From positions 186,001 through 250,000 of the forward strand of contig DASRWI010000010.1 in the NCBI GenBank assembly GCA_035654655.1: DNA of 64,000 nucleotides, in the 5' to 3' direction. Below, piece after piece: positions 16,803-26,115 of this stretch. The stretch comes from DASRWI01 sp035654655. GTDB taxonomy: Bacteria; Bacteroidota; Ignavibacteria; Ignavibacteriales; Ignavibacteriaceae. Position 1 is the stretch's first letter. Every line of letters begins with the position of its first letter. The notes under the pieces were generated by a model. The model was not told where the DNA came from. It did not search any database and worked only from the letters and a program-made list of their open reading frames with translations. Made by a program: the position numbers and the translations under genes.

Positions 16803-17813
16803 TTATTCGAAATCATGCTCAAAGTAATCAACTCCACGTAAATCCTCGGAACCATTTTTTATTCTAGTAGTAATCCTATCCTGTAAGGTTTTAGCTGCAT
16901 CAAAGCCATAATGCTTTAATAAATAATTTAAACTAATAACTTCAGAGATTACAGTAATGTTTTTACCGGGTAAAATTGGAAGTTTTACATAAGGTATATT
17001 TACACCGGAAATTTCTACAGTACTTTCGTCCAAACCTGTTCTGGTATACTCGGATTTATCGTCCCATACTTCAAGCTCAACAATTATTTCAAGCCTTTTT
17101 TGGTATCTAATTGCTCTAATTCCAAAGGTTCTTTCTGCATCAATAATTCCGAGACCTCTAATCTCCATATAATGTTTAGCAAGATTAGTGCCGGAACCCA
17201 TTAAAATGCCTTCACCTTTTTTAGTTAAAATAATAACATCATCCCCCACTAAACGATGTCCTCTTTCAACCAAATCTAAAGCAACTTCGCTTTTACCAAC
17301 ACCTGATTTTCCAACAAACAATATTCCTACCCCATAAACATCCACAAATGAACCATGTATTGAAATTCTTGGGGCGAATTGATCATCTAAAAAATCGGAA
17401 ATAAAATATATTGCTTTGGTTGTAGATAAGTTAGTCCCAAAAACGGGTATAGTATATTTATTAGCCAAATTTAATAATAATGAAAAAGGGTCATTATTGT
17501 CGGTAAGTATTATACATGGTATGTCGAACTGGAAAATTCTTTCTAAAGTTTCTTCTTTTTTATTTTCAGATAGTTGAGCCAGGTATCTCATCTCTGTATT
17601 GCCAAATACCTGGATTCTGCTATAGGAGAATAAATCAACAAACCCGGCTAAGGCTAAGCCGGGTCTGTGAAGATTTTGTTCATATATTTTTTTCTGAAAA
17701 CCTGTATCATTAGAAAATAATTTCAACTTAAAGTTTATAGATGAATTATTGTATAAGAATCCAACCGTTATAAAGTCTTTCTTAGATACAGATTTTTGGT
17801 CTACATTAATCAT
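16803..17813 (-). CDS. hprK: HPr kinase/phosphorylase
   Basis: A bifunctional kinase/phosphorylase acting on serine of HPr. Its 336 residues have an N-terminal HprK domain with RPGLALAGF. The C-terminal PEPCK-like kinase domain contains Walker A FVGKSGVGKSEVALDLVERGH, catalytic GDDVI and the HprK signature MEIRGLGIIDAERTFG, followed by the basic C-terminal segment ITVISEVISLNYLLKHYG. The start ATG overlaps the hpf stop by 1 base. No PTS or HPr gene is within the window, so its partner here is unknown. Confidence 0.95.
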   Translation of the reverse strand: MINVDQKSVSKKDFITVGFLYNNSSINFKLKLFSNDTGFQKKIYEQNLHRPGLALAGFVDLFSYSRIQVFGNTEMRYLAQLSENKKEETLERIFQFDIPCIILTDNNDPFSLLLNLANKYTIPVFGTNLSTTKAIYFISDFLDDQFAPRISIHGSFVDVYGVGILFVGKSGVGKSEVALDLVERGHRLVGDDVIILTKKGEGILMGSGTNLAKHYMEIRGLGIIDAERTFGIRAIRYQKRLEIIVELEVWDDKSEYTRTGLDESTVEISGVNIPYVKLPILPGKNITVISEVISLNYLLKHYGFDAAKTLQDRITTRIKNGSEDLRGVDYFEHDFE

Positions 17814-18112
17814 TAACTTCTAATTGTATTTTTAGTTTTCAGTTTTTTTAGTTGTCTTGAGAGTTTTTCAACTGAACCTGAAATAGATTTAGTAAATTCA
17901 TCTGAATCTTCAGTAGCAGTTAAAGTTTGTCCTGGTACCTGAAGAACTATTTCTGCTGTTTTTATACTATCCCGATTGTTCTGGTAACTTAATATTACTT
18001 CTGCATTTATTATATCATCATTATACTTCTCTAAAGAATGAACCTCAGAGCTAACAAATTCTTTTAATGTATCGTGTGCTTTGAACTTTCTTGCCGTTAT
18101 ATTGATATTCAT
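17813..18112 (-). CDS. hpf: Short ribosome hibernation promoting factor (HPF/YfiA family)
   Basis: A small protein that binds the 30S decoding region in slow-growing cells. The start is set by a strong GGAGG five bases before the ATG, giving 99 residues; an ATG 12 bases upstream is weaker. It starts MNINITARKFKAHDTLKEFV, has the family beta-alpha-beta-beta-beta-alpha layout (AEVILSYQNN and AEIVLQVPGQTLTATEDSDE) and a basic tail. It lacks the dimerising C-terminal domain of long HPF. It is coupled to hprK by a 1-base overlap. Confidence 0.9.
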   Translation of the reverse strand: MNINITARKFKAHDTLKEFVSSEVHSLEKYNDDIINAEVILSYQNNRDSIKTAEIVLQVPGQTLTATEDSDEFTKSISGSVEKLSRQLKKLKTKNTIRS

Positions 18113-18126
18113 TATATCCTCCAATA

Positions 18127-19008
18127 TTAAGATTTTGGATGAGACTTTTTATATATATTTTTTAAACGCTCTACGCTCACGTGAGTATAGATCTGCGTTG
18201 TGGAAAGGTTTTCATGCCCTAATATTTCTTTAACTGCGCGAAGGTCAGCTCCATTATCTAACATATGAGTAGCTGCACTGTGTCTAAGTATATGGGGGCT
18301 TTTCTTTTTTATATCTGAAACCTTTGACAGATATTTATGGACAATCCTATAAGCTAGTTTAGAATTAACTCCATCTCCTTTTTTAGTTTTTAAAAATTTA
18401 TCACTTATTTTTATTTTATCTCTTGAAGCAAGATAATTTTGTAAAATTCCCTCAGATTTGCTTCCCAATGGTACAAATCTGGTTTTATTACCTTTACCTA
18501 AAATTCTAATTGACTTTCTGTCAAAATCTATATCTCCCAATTTCATATTGCATACTTCAGATACACGCAAAGCGCATCCATACATCAATTCAAATATTGC
18601 TTTTACTAAGAAAGGATCTTTGTCTTCCTCTTCTGCAATTTTGTATATTCTTAAAAATGCATCAAGGTTTAAGACTTCAGGCAGCTTCCTCATAGATTTT
18701 GGATTACTTATATATTCCAATGGATTCGCCTGTAAAATGTTTTTCTTGTAAGCAAACTTAAACAAACCTCTTAAAGAAGAAAGGCTTCTTATAATTGATT
18801 TTGAATTTAGTTTTTTAGCATTAAGATATATTAAAAAAAATTTTATTATTTTTTCTGTGATATGTTCAACTTCCTGAATATTTTTTTCTGAACAGAATTC
18901 AATAAAGGTGTTGATATCTTCAGAATATGACTTAACAGTATTATCAGAATACCTTTTAATATTTTTCAGGTGGTCTAAATATATATCTGATAAATCGGAA
19001 ATTCTCAT
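18127..19008 (-). CDS. Tyrosine recombinase XerC/XerD
   Basis: A site-specific recombinase expected to resolve chromosome dimers at dif. Its 293 residues have an N-terminal SAM-like core-binding domain (YLDHLKNIKRYSDNTVKSY). The catalytic domain has Arg148 (CALRVSEVCNM), HILRHSAATHMLDNG, LGHENLSTTQIYTHV and nucleophile Tyr274. It overlaps the 3' end of topA by 4 bases and lies among housekeeping genes, so it is a chromosomal Xer rather than an integrase. XerC and XerD were not separated. Confidence 0.92.
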   Translation of the reverse strand: MRISDLSDIYLDHLKNIKRYSDNTVKSYSEDINTFIEFCSEKNIQEVEHITEKIIKFFLIYLNAKKLNSKSIIRSLSSLRGLFKFAYKKNILQANPLEYISNPKSMRKLPEVLNLDAFLRIYKIAEEEDKDPFLVKAIFELMYGCALRVSEVCNMKLGDIDFDRKSIRILGKGNKTRFVPLGSKSEGILQNYLASRDKIKISDKFLKTKKGDGVNSKLAYRIVHKYLSKVSDIKKKSPHILRHSAATHMLDNGADLRAVKEILGHENLSTTQIYTHVSVERLKNIYKKSHPKS

Positions 19009-21329
19009 TCTTCATCTTCTTTTTGTTGTTCTTCCAGAACTACTTCTTCACCGCATTGAGGACATTTTAAGAACTGGCCCTTCTTTGCAGTATATCTCTG
19101 TTCCATATAATCGGAATCTCCATTAGGGCAGGCTTCCGGAACTGGTTTGTACCAGCTTACAAAGTCACAGTCAGGATATCTTGAGCATCCAAAGAAAGTT
19201 TTATTTCTTTTGGATTTTTTCTCAACGACATCCCCTTCTTTACATTTTGGGCATTTTATTCCCAAAGAAATATTCTGAACATAATCACAATCGGGATATC
19301 TTTCACACCCTATGAACTTACCAAATCTACCTTCTCTAAATACTGTCCTGCTTCCGCACTTAGGACATTTTTCACCGGTGTATTCAGGTTCCTGATGCTG
19401 TTGAAAATAATCTTTAAAGGATTTTATATTTTTGCATTCAGGATAATTTGTGCAGGCAAGAAATTTACCAAATCTTCCTACCTTAACATCCATTACTCCA
19501 CCGCATTTATCGCAGATAATCTTTTCGACATTATTCTCAACATTCTTTAATGCTTTAGAAAATGGTCCATAAAAATCATTAAGAACTTTCTTATAATCAT
19601 TTTCACCTTGAGCTATCTGGTCTAATTCACCTTCCATCTCCGCTGTGAAATCAACATTAATTATTTGCGGAAAGTATTTTACTAAAACTCTGTTTACTTC
19701 TTTTCCCAATTTAGTAGGGAATAATTTTCTATCTACCATATCAACATATTTTCTATCTTGAATGGTTGATACAATTAAAGAATAAGTACTAGGTCTTCCA
19801 ATGCCTTTACTTTCAAGTTCTTTTATTAAAGTACTCTCTGTAAATCTTGCTGGTGGTTTTGTAAAGTGCTGAGTTTTCTTTAACTCGTTCAATGATAATT
19901 TTTGATTTTTCTCCAGCCCAGCAGGAATAGTTTCATTTCTATATTCCTCTTTATCTTCAGATTCCTTATTCTCAAATACTTCTTCATAAACTTGAAGAAA
20001 TCCTTTGAACAAAGTTGCATTACCAAAGGCTCTGAATAAAAATTCTTCAGCAGTAATTTCAACAACAGTAGTTTCCATTAAAGCAGGTGACATTTGAGAA
20101 GCTAAAAATCTTTTCCAAATTAATTCATAAACCTGAAACATTTTTTTATCCAGGTAAGGCTTTACAAAATCAGGAGAATATTTAATAGATGTTGGTCTTA
20201 TGGCTTCGTGAGCATCCTGAACATTTGCTTTCTTTTTATCATAAACATTTGGAGTTTCAGGAACATAATCTTTTCCAAAAGTGTTTCTAATGTAATCGAA
20301 TGCATCTGGTAAAATTTCTTCACTTATTCTTGTCGAATCGGTTCTCATATATGTAATTAAACCTACAGTTCCTTCATTACCAAGGTCAATACCTTCATAA
20401 AGTCTTTGAGCAAGCATCATTGTTTGCTTTGGACGCATCTTCAATAATTTAGATGCTTCTGCCTGCAAACTACTTGTAATAAAAGGAGGAGGTGAATTAC
20501 GTTTATTTTTCCTTTTATTAATATTACTAATAACAAATTCTTTGATATTTGAAATTTTATCAAAGAACTTATTAACTTCTTCTTCATTATTTAGAAGAAC
20601 ATATTCTTTTATAAACTCCTTTATTTCTTCCTGTGTCATCTCAGGTTTAGGAGCCGTCTTTATATCCTTACCATTTATACTGAATAATTTTGCTTTAAAG
20701 GTATCACCATTTTCAGTTTTGAAGATTGCCCATATAGACCAATATTCAGTAGTCTTAAACTTATTTATTTCCTCTTCCCTATCGCAAATTAGCTTTAAGG
20801 CAACTGATTGAACTCTACCGGCAGATAAGCTTGTACTGCCTGAGGTTTCAATTATGGCTTTCCATAAGAATGGGCTAATTTGATACCCAATTATTCTATC
20901 CATTACTCTTCTTGCTCTTTGGCTGTTTACAAGGTCGTAATCAATAGAACGAGGATTCTTCATTGCTTTAAGGACACCATTTTTGGTAATTTCATTAAAG
21001 AGAACACGATGTAGTTGTTCTTCGGTATTATTAGTAAGAATGTCAGCAATATCCTGAGCGATAGCTTCACCTTCGCGGTCAGGGTCAGTTGCTATAAAAA
21101 TATTTTTACTTTTTGAGGCTAATGATTTAATCTTCTTAATGATATCACCTTTACCTCTAATATTTACAAATTGAGGGGCGAAATCATTTTCCAGATCAAT
21201 GCCCAATTTTGATTTAGGCAAATTCCTGATATGACCAATCGTTGCTTCAACTATATAATCTCTACCCAGGTATTTATTTATTGTTTTAGCTTTTGATGGA
21301 GATTCTACCAGAACTAAATTTTTACTCAT
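19005..21329 (-). CDS. topA: DNA topoisomerase I
   Basis: Type IA topoisomerase that relaxes negative supercoils; 774 residues. The TOPRIM domain is LVLVESPSKAKTINKYLG with ATDPDREGEAIAQDIA. The catalytic core has the active-site tyrosine Tyr327 in GLITYMRTDSTRIS and the conserved ESKGIGRPSTYS. The C-terminus holds three complete four-cysteine zinc ribbons (CDKCGG..CTNYPEC, CPKCGS..CERYPDC, CPKCKE..CSRYPDC) and a degenerate fourth (CPNGD..CPQCG). It lies 3 bases after smg in the same transcript. Confidence 0.97.
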   Translation of the reverse strand: MSKNLVLVESPSKAKTINKYLGRDYIVEATIGHIRNLPKSKLGIDLENDFAPQFVNIRGKGDIIKKIKSLASKSKNIFIATDPDREGEAIAQDIADILTNNTEEQLHRVLFNEITKNGVLKAMKNPRSIDYDLVNSQRARRVMDRIIGYQISPFLWKAIIETSGSTSLSAGRVQSVALKLICDREEEINKFKTTEYWSIWAIFKTENGDTFKAKLFSINGKDIKTAPKPEMTQEEIKEFIKEYVLLNNEEEVNKFFDKISNIKEFVISNINKRKNKRNSPPPFITSSLQAEASKLLKMRPKQTMMLAQRLYEGIDLGNEGTVGLITYMRTDSTRISEEILPDAFDYIRNTFGKDYVPETPNVYDKKKANVQDAHEAIRPTSIKYSPDFVKPYLDKKMFQVYELIWKRFLASQMSPALMETTVVEITAEEFLFRAFGNATLFKGFLQVYEEVFENKESEDKEEYRNETIPAGLEKNQKLSLNELKKTQHFTKPPARFTESTLIKELESKGIGRPSTYSLIVSTIQDRKYVDMVDRKLFPTKLGKEVNRVLVKYFPQIINVDFTAEMEGELDQIAQGENDYKKVLNDFYGPFSKALKNVENNVEKIICDKCGGVMDVKVGRFGKFLACTNYPECKNIKSFKDYFQQHQEPEYTGEKCPKCGSRTVFREGRFGKFIGCERYPDCDYVQNISLGIKCPKCKEGDVVEKKSKRNKTFFGCSRYPDCDFVSWYKPVPEACPNGDSDYMEQRYTAKKGQFLKCPQCGEEVVLEEQQKEDEE

Positions 21330-21332
21330 ATT

Positions 21333-21773
21333 TTAATTTATAATATCTGAAGAAAATAAATGTACTCTGCTGCCGGGGAATAAACGTTTATCATCATCTA
21401 AATAAATCGTCAAAATAATTGCATTTAAAATATCAACTGAAATATTTTTTACGGAAATAATTTCAAGTTGATCCATTATTTTATTTATCTCTTCTATTGT
21501 TAATAATCCAACATTGTGGCAGTGAAGCAGATAATTACAATTTTCTATCCCTAGATTATTTATTTCTTCTTGTGAAAAAAATCTTAAACTTAATGTTAAA
21601 TTTTTGTTTTTATTTTTTTTGATTCTCTCATAAACCCAGCTGTAAAGAATGGCAACAGTATTCTTGTCAACTTCATTATTATTATTAACTATGTTGAACA
21701 ATTGTTCCGAGGGTAAATTATTATTTAATCCATTTACCAGAACATTTAAAACGTTAATAAGCTTTGAGATCAT
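21333..21773 (-). CDS. smg: Smg/DUF494 family protein
   Basis: A 146-residue helical protein. Its layout matches the Smg family: an acidic or polar N-terminal part, the helix AILYSWVYERI, then RFFSQEEINNLGIENCNYLL and GLLTIEEINKIMDQLEII, ending in a short hydrophobic strand. This family is found close to topA in other bacteria, which supports the assignment. Its molecular role is not established. It starts 4 bases after ybeY. Confidence 0.72.
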   Translation of the reverse strand: MISKLINVLNVLVNGLNNNLPSEQLFNIVNNNNEVDKNTVAILYSWVYERIKKNKNKNLTLSLRFFSQEEINNLGIENCNYLLHCHNVGLLTIEEINKIMDQLEIISVKNISVDILNAIILTIYLDDDKRLFPGSRVHLFSSDIIN

Positions 21774-21777
21774 CTGA

Positions 21778-22212
21778 TTATTTTATTTTTAATATTTTAC
21801 AATACCTATCTAAACAATCATTTTCCATCTTTTTCATTCGCGTTTTATCTTTTTTATTCATATCGTCGTAACCTAATAAGTGTAAAAATCCGTGAATTGT
21901 CAATCTTACTATTTCTTTAATTAAGCTGACTTTGTATTTGGATGCATTATCTTCAGCATCATTTACTGAAATAAATATTTCTCCATCAAGTGTTTCATCA
22001 TTTGAATAATTAAAGGTTATTATATCAGTTGTATAATGATGATTTAAATAATTAATGTTAATTTCTTTAATTTCGCTGCTATTAATTAAATTTATTGAAA
22101 AACTTCTTATTGCAAAATTAAAATCTTTTTTCAGTAAAAAAACTACTTTATGAATTACTTTCTTTTCAATATTGTAGTTTTCGGAATAATTAACTTTTAG
22201 GTTTTTAATCAT
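21778..22212 (-). CDS. ybeY: Endoribonuclease YbeY (rRNA maturation factor)
   Basis: A zinc-dependent RNase for 16S rRNA 3' end processing and ribosome quality control; 144 residues. A conserved strand region INYLNHHYTTDIITFNY precedes the metal site HGFLHLLGYDD. The usual HxxxHxxxxxH third histidine is Asp here, a variant also seen in Bacteroidetes homologues. The downstream KKMENDCL helix is typical. It lies 13 bases after the MBL-fold gene. Confidence 0.9.
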   Translation of the reverse strand: MIKNLKVNYSENYNIEKKVIHKVVFLLKKDFNFAIRSFSINLINSSEIKEININYLNHHYTTDIITFNYSNDETLDGEIFISVNDAEDNASKYKVSLIKEIVRLTIHGFLHLLGYDDMNKKDKTRMKKMENDCLDRYCKILKIK

Positions 22213-22225
22213 TAATTATTTTTAA

Positions 22226-23101
22226 TTAAAAATTTATTTCAAGTCCTTCTTTAGCTGCTATACACATAACGCCAGACTTTTGTTCATTAAGTACTTGTTG
22301 AGTTTCTTTATACAGCTCATCTATTTTTTTATCAGTGTATTCAGGATTATAATGAAAAAGCACGAGGTTCTTAACTTTTGCTAAAATGCTAAAATATGCC
22401 AATGCTACATTGCTTGAATGTCCCCATCCAGCCTTATCTCTTATAGTTTCTTCATCGTACATAGTATCGTGAATTAAGTAATCACATCCTGAACAAAAAT
22501 CAATAAGCTCCTGATTATCAGAAATAAATCCTTCATCCTTCATAATATCATGATAACCATTTTCAATAGAATACAATTCATTATCTGTCATATAAACTAA
22601 TTTCTTACCATTATTAGAAATTCTATAGGTTAATGTAGGAGAAGAATGATTTACCTGATAAGTTTCAATGATTAAATCATCAAACACATAATTCTTATTC
22701 ACTTCCATGTGTTCATATCTTACCTTAGCATCAACATCATCCATTTTAATAGGAAAATAATTAGACTTCATTTGCAAATGTAGATAATCCTTTATATTCA
22801 TATTGTTAATGGTTAAACCATAAAATCTTAATTTAGCATCAGAGCTATATAAAGGTTTAAAAAATGGAATACCTTGGATGTGGTCCCAATGGTAATGGCT
22901 TATCAGTATTCTTATTTCTTCTTTATACTGATTATCCATTAAATAATTACCCAGTTCACGTATACCACTGCCACCATCTAAGATAATTAGTTTATTATCA
23001 TTAGACCTGATTTCTACACAAGGAGTATTACCTCCATACTTTAAAGTATCTTTACCCGGAACCGGTATTGAGCCTCTGGTACCCCAAAATTTTAATTTCA
23101 T
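22226..23101 (-). CDS. MBL-fold metallo-hydrolase (PhnP/RNase Z-like)
   Basis: A 291-residue metallo-beta-lactamase-fold hydrolase. It starts MKLKFWGTRGSIPVPG, typical of the cyclic-phosphodiesterase-like subgroup. The dinuclear metal motif is LISHYHWDHIQGIPFF (H-x-H-x-D-H), with further ligands in VNHSSPTLTYRI, YMTDNE and HDTMYDEE and a final GHSSNVALAY histidine. Substrates of this subgroup include cyclic nucleotides and phosphodiesters, so none is assigned. It lies 7 bases after the carbonic anhydrase-like gene. Confidence 0.87.
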   Translation of the reverse strand: MKLKFWGTRGSIPVPGKDTLKYGGNTPCVEIRSNDNKLIILDGGSGIRELGNYLMDNQYKEEIRILISHYHWDHIQGIPFFKPLYSSDAKLRFYGLTINNMNIKDYLHLQMKSNYFPIKMDDVDAKVRYEHMEVNKNYVFDDLIIETYQVNHSSPTLTYRISNNGKKLVYMTDNELYSIENGYHDIMKDEGFISDNQELIDFCSGCDYLIHDTMYDEETIRDKAGWGHSSNVALAYFSILAKVKNLVLFHYNPEYTDKKIDELYKETQQVLNEQKSGVMCIAAKEGLEINF

Positions 23102-23108
23102 TTCTTTC

Positions 23109-23675
23109 TTAGTAATAAATTTTGTTTAATGAATCTAATGTTATTTGAGTATATTTTCTATACCTGTCTGCTGATTTTTCTAAATCAATAATTTCATCCT
23201 GAGTAAGATTCCTAACTACTTTACCAGGTACACCTGCTACTAATTTTCCCGAAGGAACTACAAAACCAGGGCGAATAACTGCTCCAGCAGCAACTATTGA
23301 ATTTTGTTCAACAATAGCACCATCTAAAATAACAGCACCCATACCAATTAAACATAAATCTTGCAAAGTGCAACCATGTAAAGTAACTGAATGCCCAATG
23401 GTCACTTTATTTCCAATATTTAAAGGAAATTTACCATTAGTTACATGAAGCATTGAGCAATCCTGAACATTGGTTAGACTACCTATCTTTATATAATTTA
23501 CATCTCCACGAACTACAGTATTATACCAGATACTTGAATCATCACCAATTTCAACGTTTCCTATAATTTTAGAACCCGGAGCGAGAAAAACATCATTTCC
23601 AAGCTTTGGAAAATAATCTAAATATGGAAAAAGTTTTAATTCTTCATTTATTCTTTGTAAATAGGTGGATTCCAT
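23109..23675 (-). CDS. Gamma-class carbonic anhydrase-like hexapeptide protein
   Basis: A left-handed beta-helix trimer protein of 188 residues. Hexapeptide turns run through PGSKIIGNVEIGDDSSIWYNTVVRGD. The three metal histidines of gamma carbonic anhydrases are present: SMLHVT and TIGHSVTLHGC. The family includes true carbonic anhydrases, YrdA/PaaY-like proteins and acyl-CoA-linked relatives, so activity is uncertain. The second of two possible ATGs is used because GGAAGAG precedes it. The gene overlaps the end of the DUF3108 gene by 28 bases. Confidence 0.88.
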   Translation of the reverse strand: MESTYLQRINEELKLFPYLDYFPKLGNDVFLAPGSKIIGNVEIGDDSSIWYNTVVRGDVNYIKIGSLTNVQDCSMLHVTNGKFPLNIGNKVTIGHSVTLHGCTLQDLCLIGMGAVILDGAIVEQNSIVAAGAVIRPGFVVPSGKLVAGVPGKVVRNLTQDEIIDLEKSADRYRKYTQITLDSLNKIYY

Positions 23676-24487
23676 CCGTTTCTCTTCCATGATTTTAATT
23701 CTACTGTAATATCGCCAATCAAAACTTTCATATGGGCTATAATTGGAATAGATGCCTCATCATTTGAGAACCATCCATCAAAATGCCCTGTTAAACCGAA
23801 AATACTCTTAAAATCAGTATAACCATCAAGTTTTAAGCAAGCTATGTCATAATCTACAGCATCAATACTTTGCTTCTCAACTTTATTATACCAGTTAATG
23901 GAGGTATTAACTTTTTCTTCATTAACATAACAAGGAGCCTTCACATACTTCTTTTCACCATTAAATTCCATACGTGCAAAATAAAAGATAGATAACCCAT
24001 CCTGGTATCTTTTATCAATAGAAGTAGTTGAGTCTGTCCATAATTCATACGGTTTTATCTTACCTTTTTTAACATAGATTTTTCGATTATTATAGTCAAA
24101 CTTATAAGTGGTAAATGTGCTATAATCCTCATATCTTACAATTCCTCTAAAAAAATCAGAATAGTAGTCGTAAGATACACTACTCTCATAAATCTGATGT
24201 AAATCTACTAATGGCACACCTGAGTAAGAATCAATGTAGGCAATGGTTTTGTAGTAATCTTTATTATTTTCAGTCTTCTTTGCAAGAACTTTTAATCTAA
24301 TCTCACCTAACTTAATAAAACCATATCTAACCAGATAAGTTAAGTCTTCACCAACTTCTAATTTTCTTTCAGAAGTAAAGGTTGAATAAACAACTTTTTT
24401 ATTTTCTTTTATAGGTTCATATCTGGAACCAATAAAAAGAAAAGAGATTAATAAAGAGCCTAAAAGGACAAGAATTGAAATTTTCAT
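23648..24487 (-). CDS. DUF3108 exported protein
   Basis: 279 residues with an N-terminal signal or anchor segment (MKISILVLLGSLLISFLFIG). The DUF3108 core begins VGEDLTYLVRYGFIKLGEIRLKVL and continues with alternating beta strands (TYKFDYNNRKIYVKKG, DGLSIFYFARM). This is a lipocalin-like beta-barrel fold of unknown function, usually found in the envelope. The ATG shares 1 base with the S41 protease stop, so the two are coupled. Confidence 0.83.
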   Translation of the reverse strand: MKISILVLLGSLLISFLFIGSRYEPIKENKKVVYSTFTSERKLEVGEDLTYLVRYGFIKLGEIRLKVLAKKTENNKDYYKTIAYIDSYSGVPLVDLHQIYESSVSYDYYSDFFRGIVRYEDYSTFTTYKFDYNNRKIYVKKGKIKPYELWTDSTTSIDKRYQDGLSIFYFARMEFNGEKKYVKAPCYVNEEKVNTSINWYNKVEKQSIDAVDYDIACLKLDGYTDFKSIFGLTGHFDGWFSNDEASIPIIAHMKVLIGDITVELKSWKRNGWNPPIYKE

Positions 24488-26100
24488 TATAAATTAGCTA
24501 AATCTTTCGCTTCTTTAAAAAGAGATAATGATTTTTGTACCTGGTCATCAACACTCATAAGAACAGAATACCAACCTTCATTTTTCCAAAAATTTCTTGC
24601 AATAAGAGCTTTTAGTCTTCCAACAATATACTTTTTATCTTTATTAAAATCATCTTGTTTAAATTTCAAATCTTCTGTTTTAACAAATTCAACAAATTCT
24701 TTTATATCACTATCCTTAAAATTAAAATCTTTTGTAAAGTATTCCAGATTGTTTTGATATTTATTCTGGATATTATTTTTGTTTCTTTCTAAATACTTAA
24801 GTACAAACTTATAAAAAATATCATTCTTAAGTAAATAAGTTGTTAATTCTGTTAAATTTGCAGATTTTAACATATAATCAGGAGTTATACCACCACCACC
24901 GTATACTTTTCTACCGGCATTAGTTTTATACACTTTCCTATTTGTATCAGTTTCAGCCTTATGATATAAATTGTCTCCTTCCAGTGAATCTGCTCTGTTC
25001 ATTACTTCAGAATAATAATCTTCCCGACTCCTTTTATCTTTATAATCTCTTTGAATTAACCTGCCTGATGGCGTAAAATATTGTGATATTGTTAACCTTA
25101 AAGCAGAATTATCATCTAAGTTAAATTGCCTTTGAACCAAGCCTTTTCCAAAGGTTGTTTCACCTACAATTAAACCTCTATCCCAATCCTGTATAGCTCC
25201 TGCCACAATTTCACTTGCTGAAGCACTTCCTTTATTAACTAAAACAATGATAGGCATCTTTTCAAACTGAGAAGGTTTGGAGGAATAATATTCTTCATTA
25301 AATTCACTTCGTCTTCCTTCAGTATATACAATCTTCTTTTTGCCATCTATAAATATATCTGCTATTTGCACCGCCTGATTTAAGTAGCCACCAGGATCCC
25401 CTCTTAAATCAAGTACCAGCTGCTGCATTCCTTTTTGTTTTAACTGCGCTAAAGCTTTTTCAACTTCTTCAGTTGTCTTTTCAGCAAAACGGGAAATGCC
25501 TATATATCCTGTTTTGTTATCTAACATCATATCTACATCAACAGAGTATAAAGGTATTTTATCTCTGGTTATCTCAAACTTTAATGGTTCTTTAACTCCT
25601 AAACGAATAATGGTAACTTTAACTTTTGTACCTGCTTTTCCTCTAAGTTTTTGCCTTACTTTTTCATTGCTGATGCCAATGATGGATTTTCCTTCAACTT
25701 CAATAATTTTATCACCGGACATAATTCCAAGCTTTTCACTTGGTCCGCCAGTAATTGAGGAAACAACGACAAGAGTATCATTAACAATTTGGAATTCTAT
25801 ACCTATTCCATCAAACTCACCTTTGAAAGTCTCTTCAATGTCATCCATTTGATTAGCAGGTATGTACACTGAATGTGGATCTAACTTTGAAAGCATTCCA
25901 TTAATAGCTGCTTCAATCAATGCTGGAGTATCAACATCTTCCACATAATATTTTTGTGTAAAGGAAACTATATCTTCAAACTTTGATAATTCCTTATGAA
26001 GATTGTCATCAGAAAATACTTTTTCAATTTGTATTCCAAGTACAATTCCTATTGTGAGGATTATAACTATAAAAGGTATTCTAAAATTTCTTGTTGTCAT
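24487..26100 (-). CDS. S41 family C-terminal processing protease
   Basis: A periplasmic, membrane-tethered protease of the CtpA/Prc group; 537 residues. The N-terminal anchor is FIVIILTIGIVLGIQIEKVF. A PDZ domain spans about residues 85-165 (GIGIEFQIVNDTLVVVSSI). The catalytic domain has RGDPGGYLNQAVQIAD, the serine motif GSASASEIVAGAIQDW and the lysine motif GETTFGKGLVQ. An extended C-terminal region beyond the catalytic core is typical of Bacteroidetes members. It is coupled to DUF3108 downstream and lies 15 bases after the outer-membrane barrel gene. Confidence 0.94.
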   Translation of the reverse strand: MTTRNFRIPFIVIILTIGIVLGIQIEKVFSDDNLHKELSKFEDIVSFTQKYYVEDVDTPALIEAAINGMLSKLDPHSVYIPANQMDDIEETFKGEFDGIGIEFQIVNDTLVVVSSITGGPSEKLGIMSGDKIIEVEGKSIIGISNEKVRQKLRGKAGTKVKVTIIRLGVKEPLKFEITRDKIPLYSVDVDMMLDNKTGYIGISRFAEKTTEEVEKALAQLKQKGMQQLVLDLRGDPGGYLNQAVQIADIFIDGKKKIVYTEGRRSEFNEEYYSSKPSQFEKMPIIVLVNKGSASASEIVAGAIQDWDRGLIVGETTFGKGLVQRQFNLDDNSALRLTISQYFTPSGRLIQRDYKDKRSREDYYSEVMNRADSLEGDNLYHKAETDTNRKVYKTNAGRKVYGGGGITPDYMLKSANLTELTTYLLKNDIFYKFVLKYLERNKNNIQNKYQNNLEYFTKDFNFKDSDIKEFVEFVKTEDLKFKQDDFNKDKKYIVGRLKALIARNFWKNEGWYSVLMSVDDQVQKSLSLFKEAKDLANL

Positions 26101-26115
26101 TTTTCATTTCATAGT

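Noticed and set aside
18127..19008. Xer gene as integrase of a mobile element
   Set aside because: It is overlapped by topA and followed by hpf, with no attachment-site repeats or phage genes around it.
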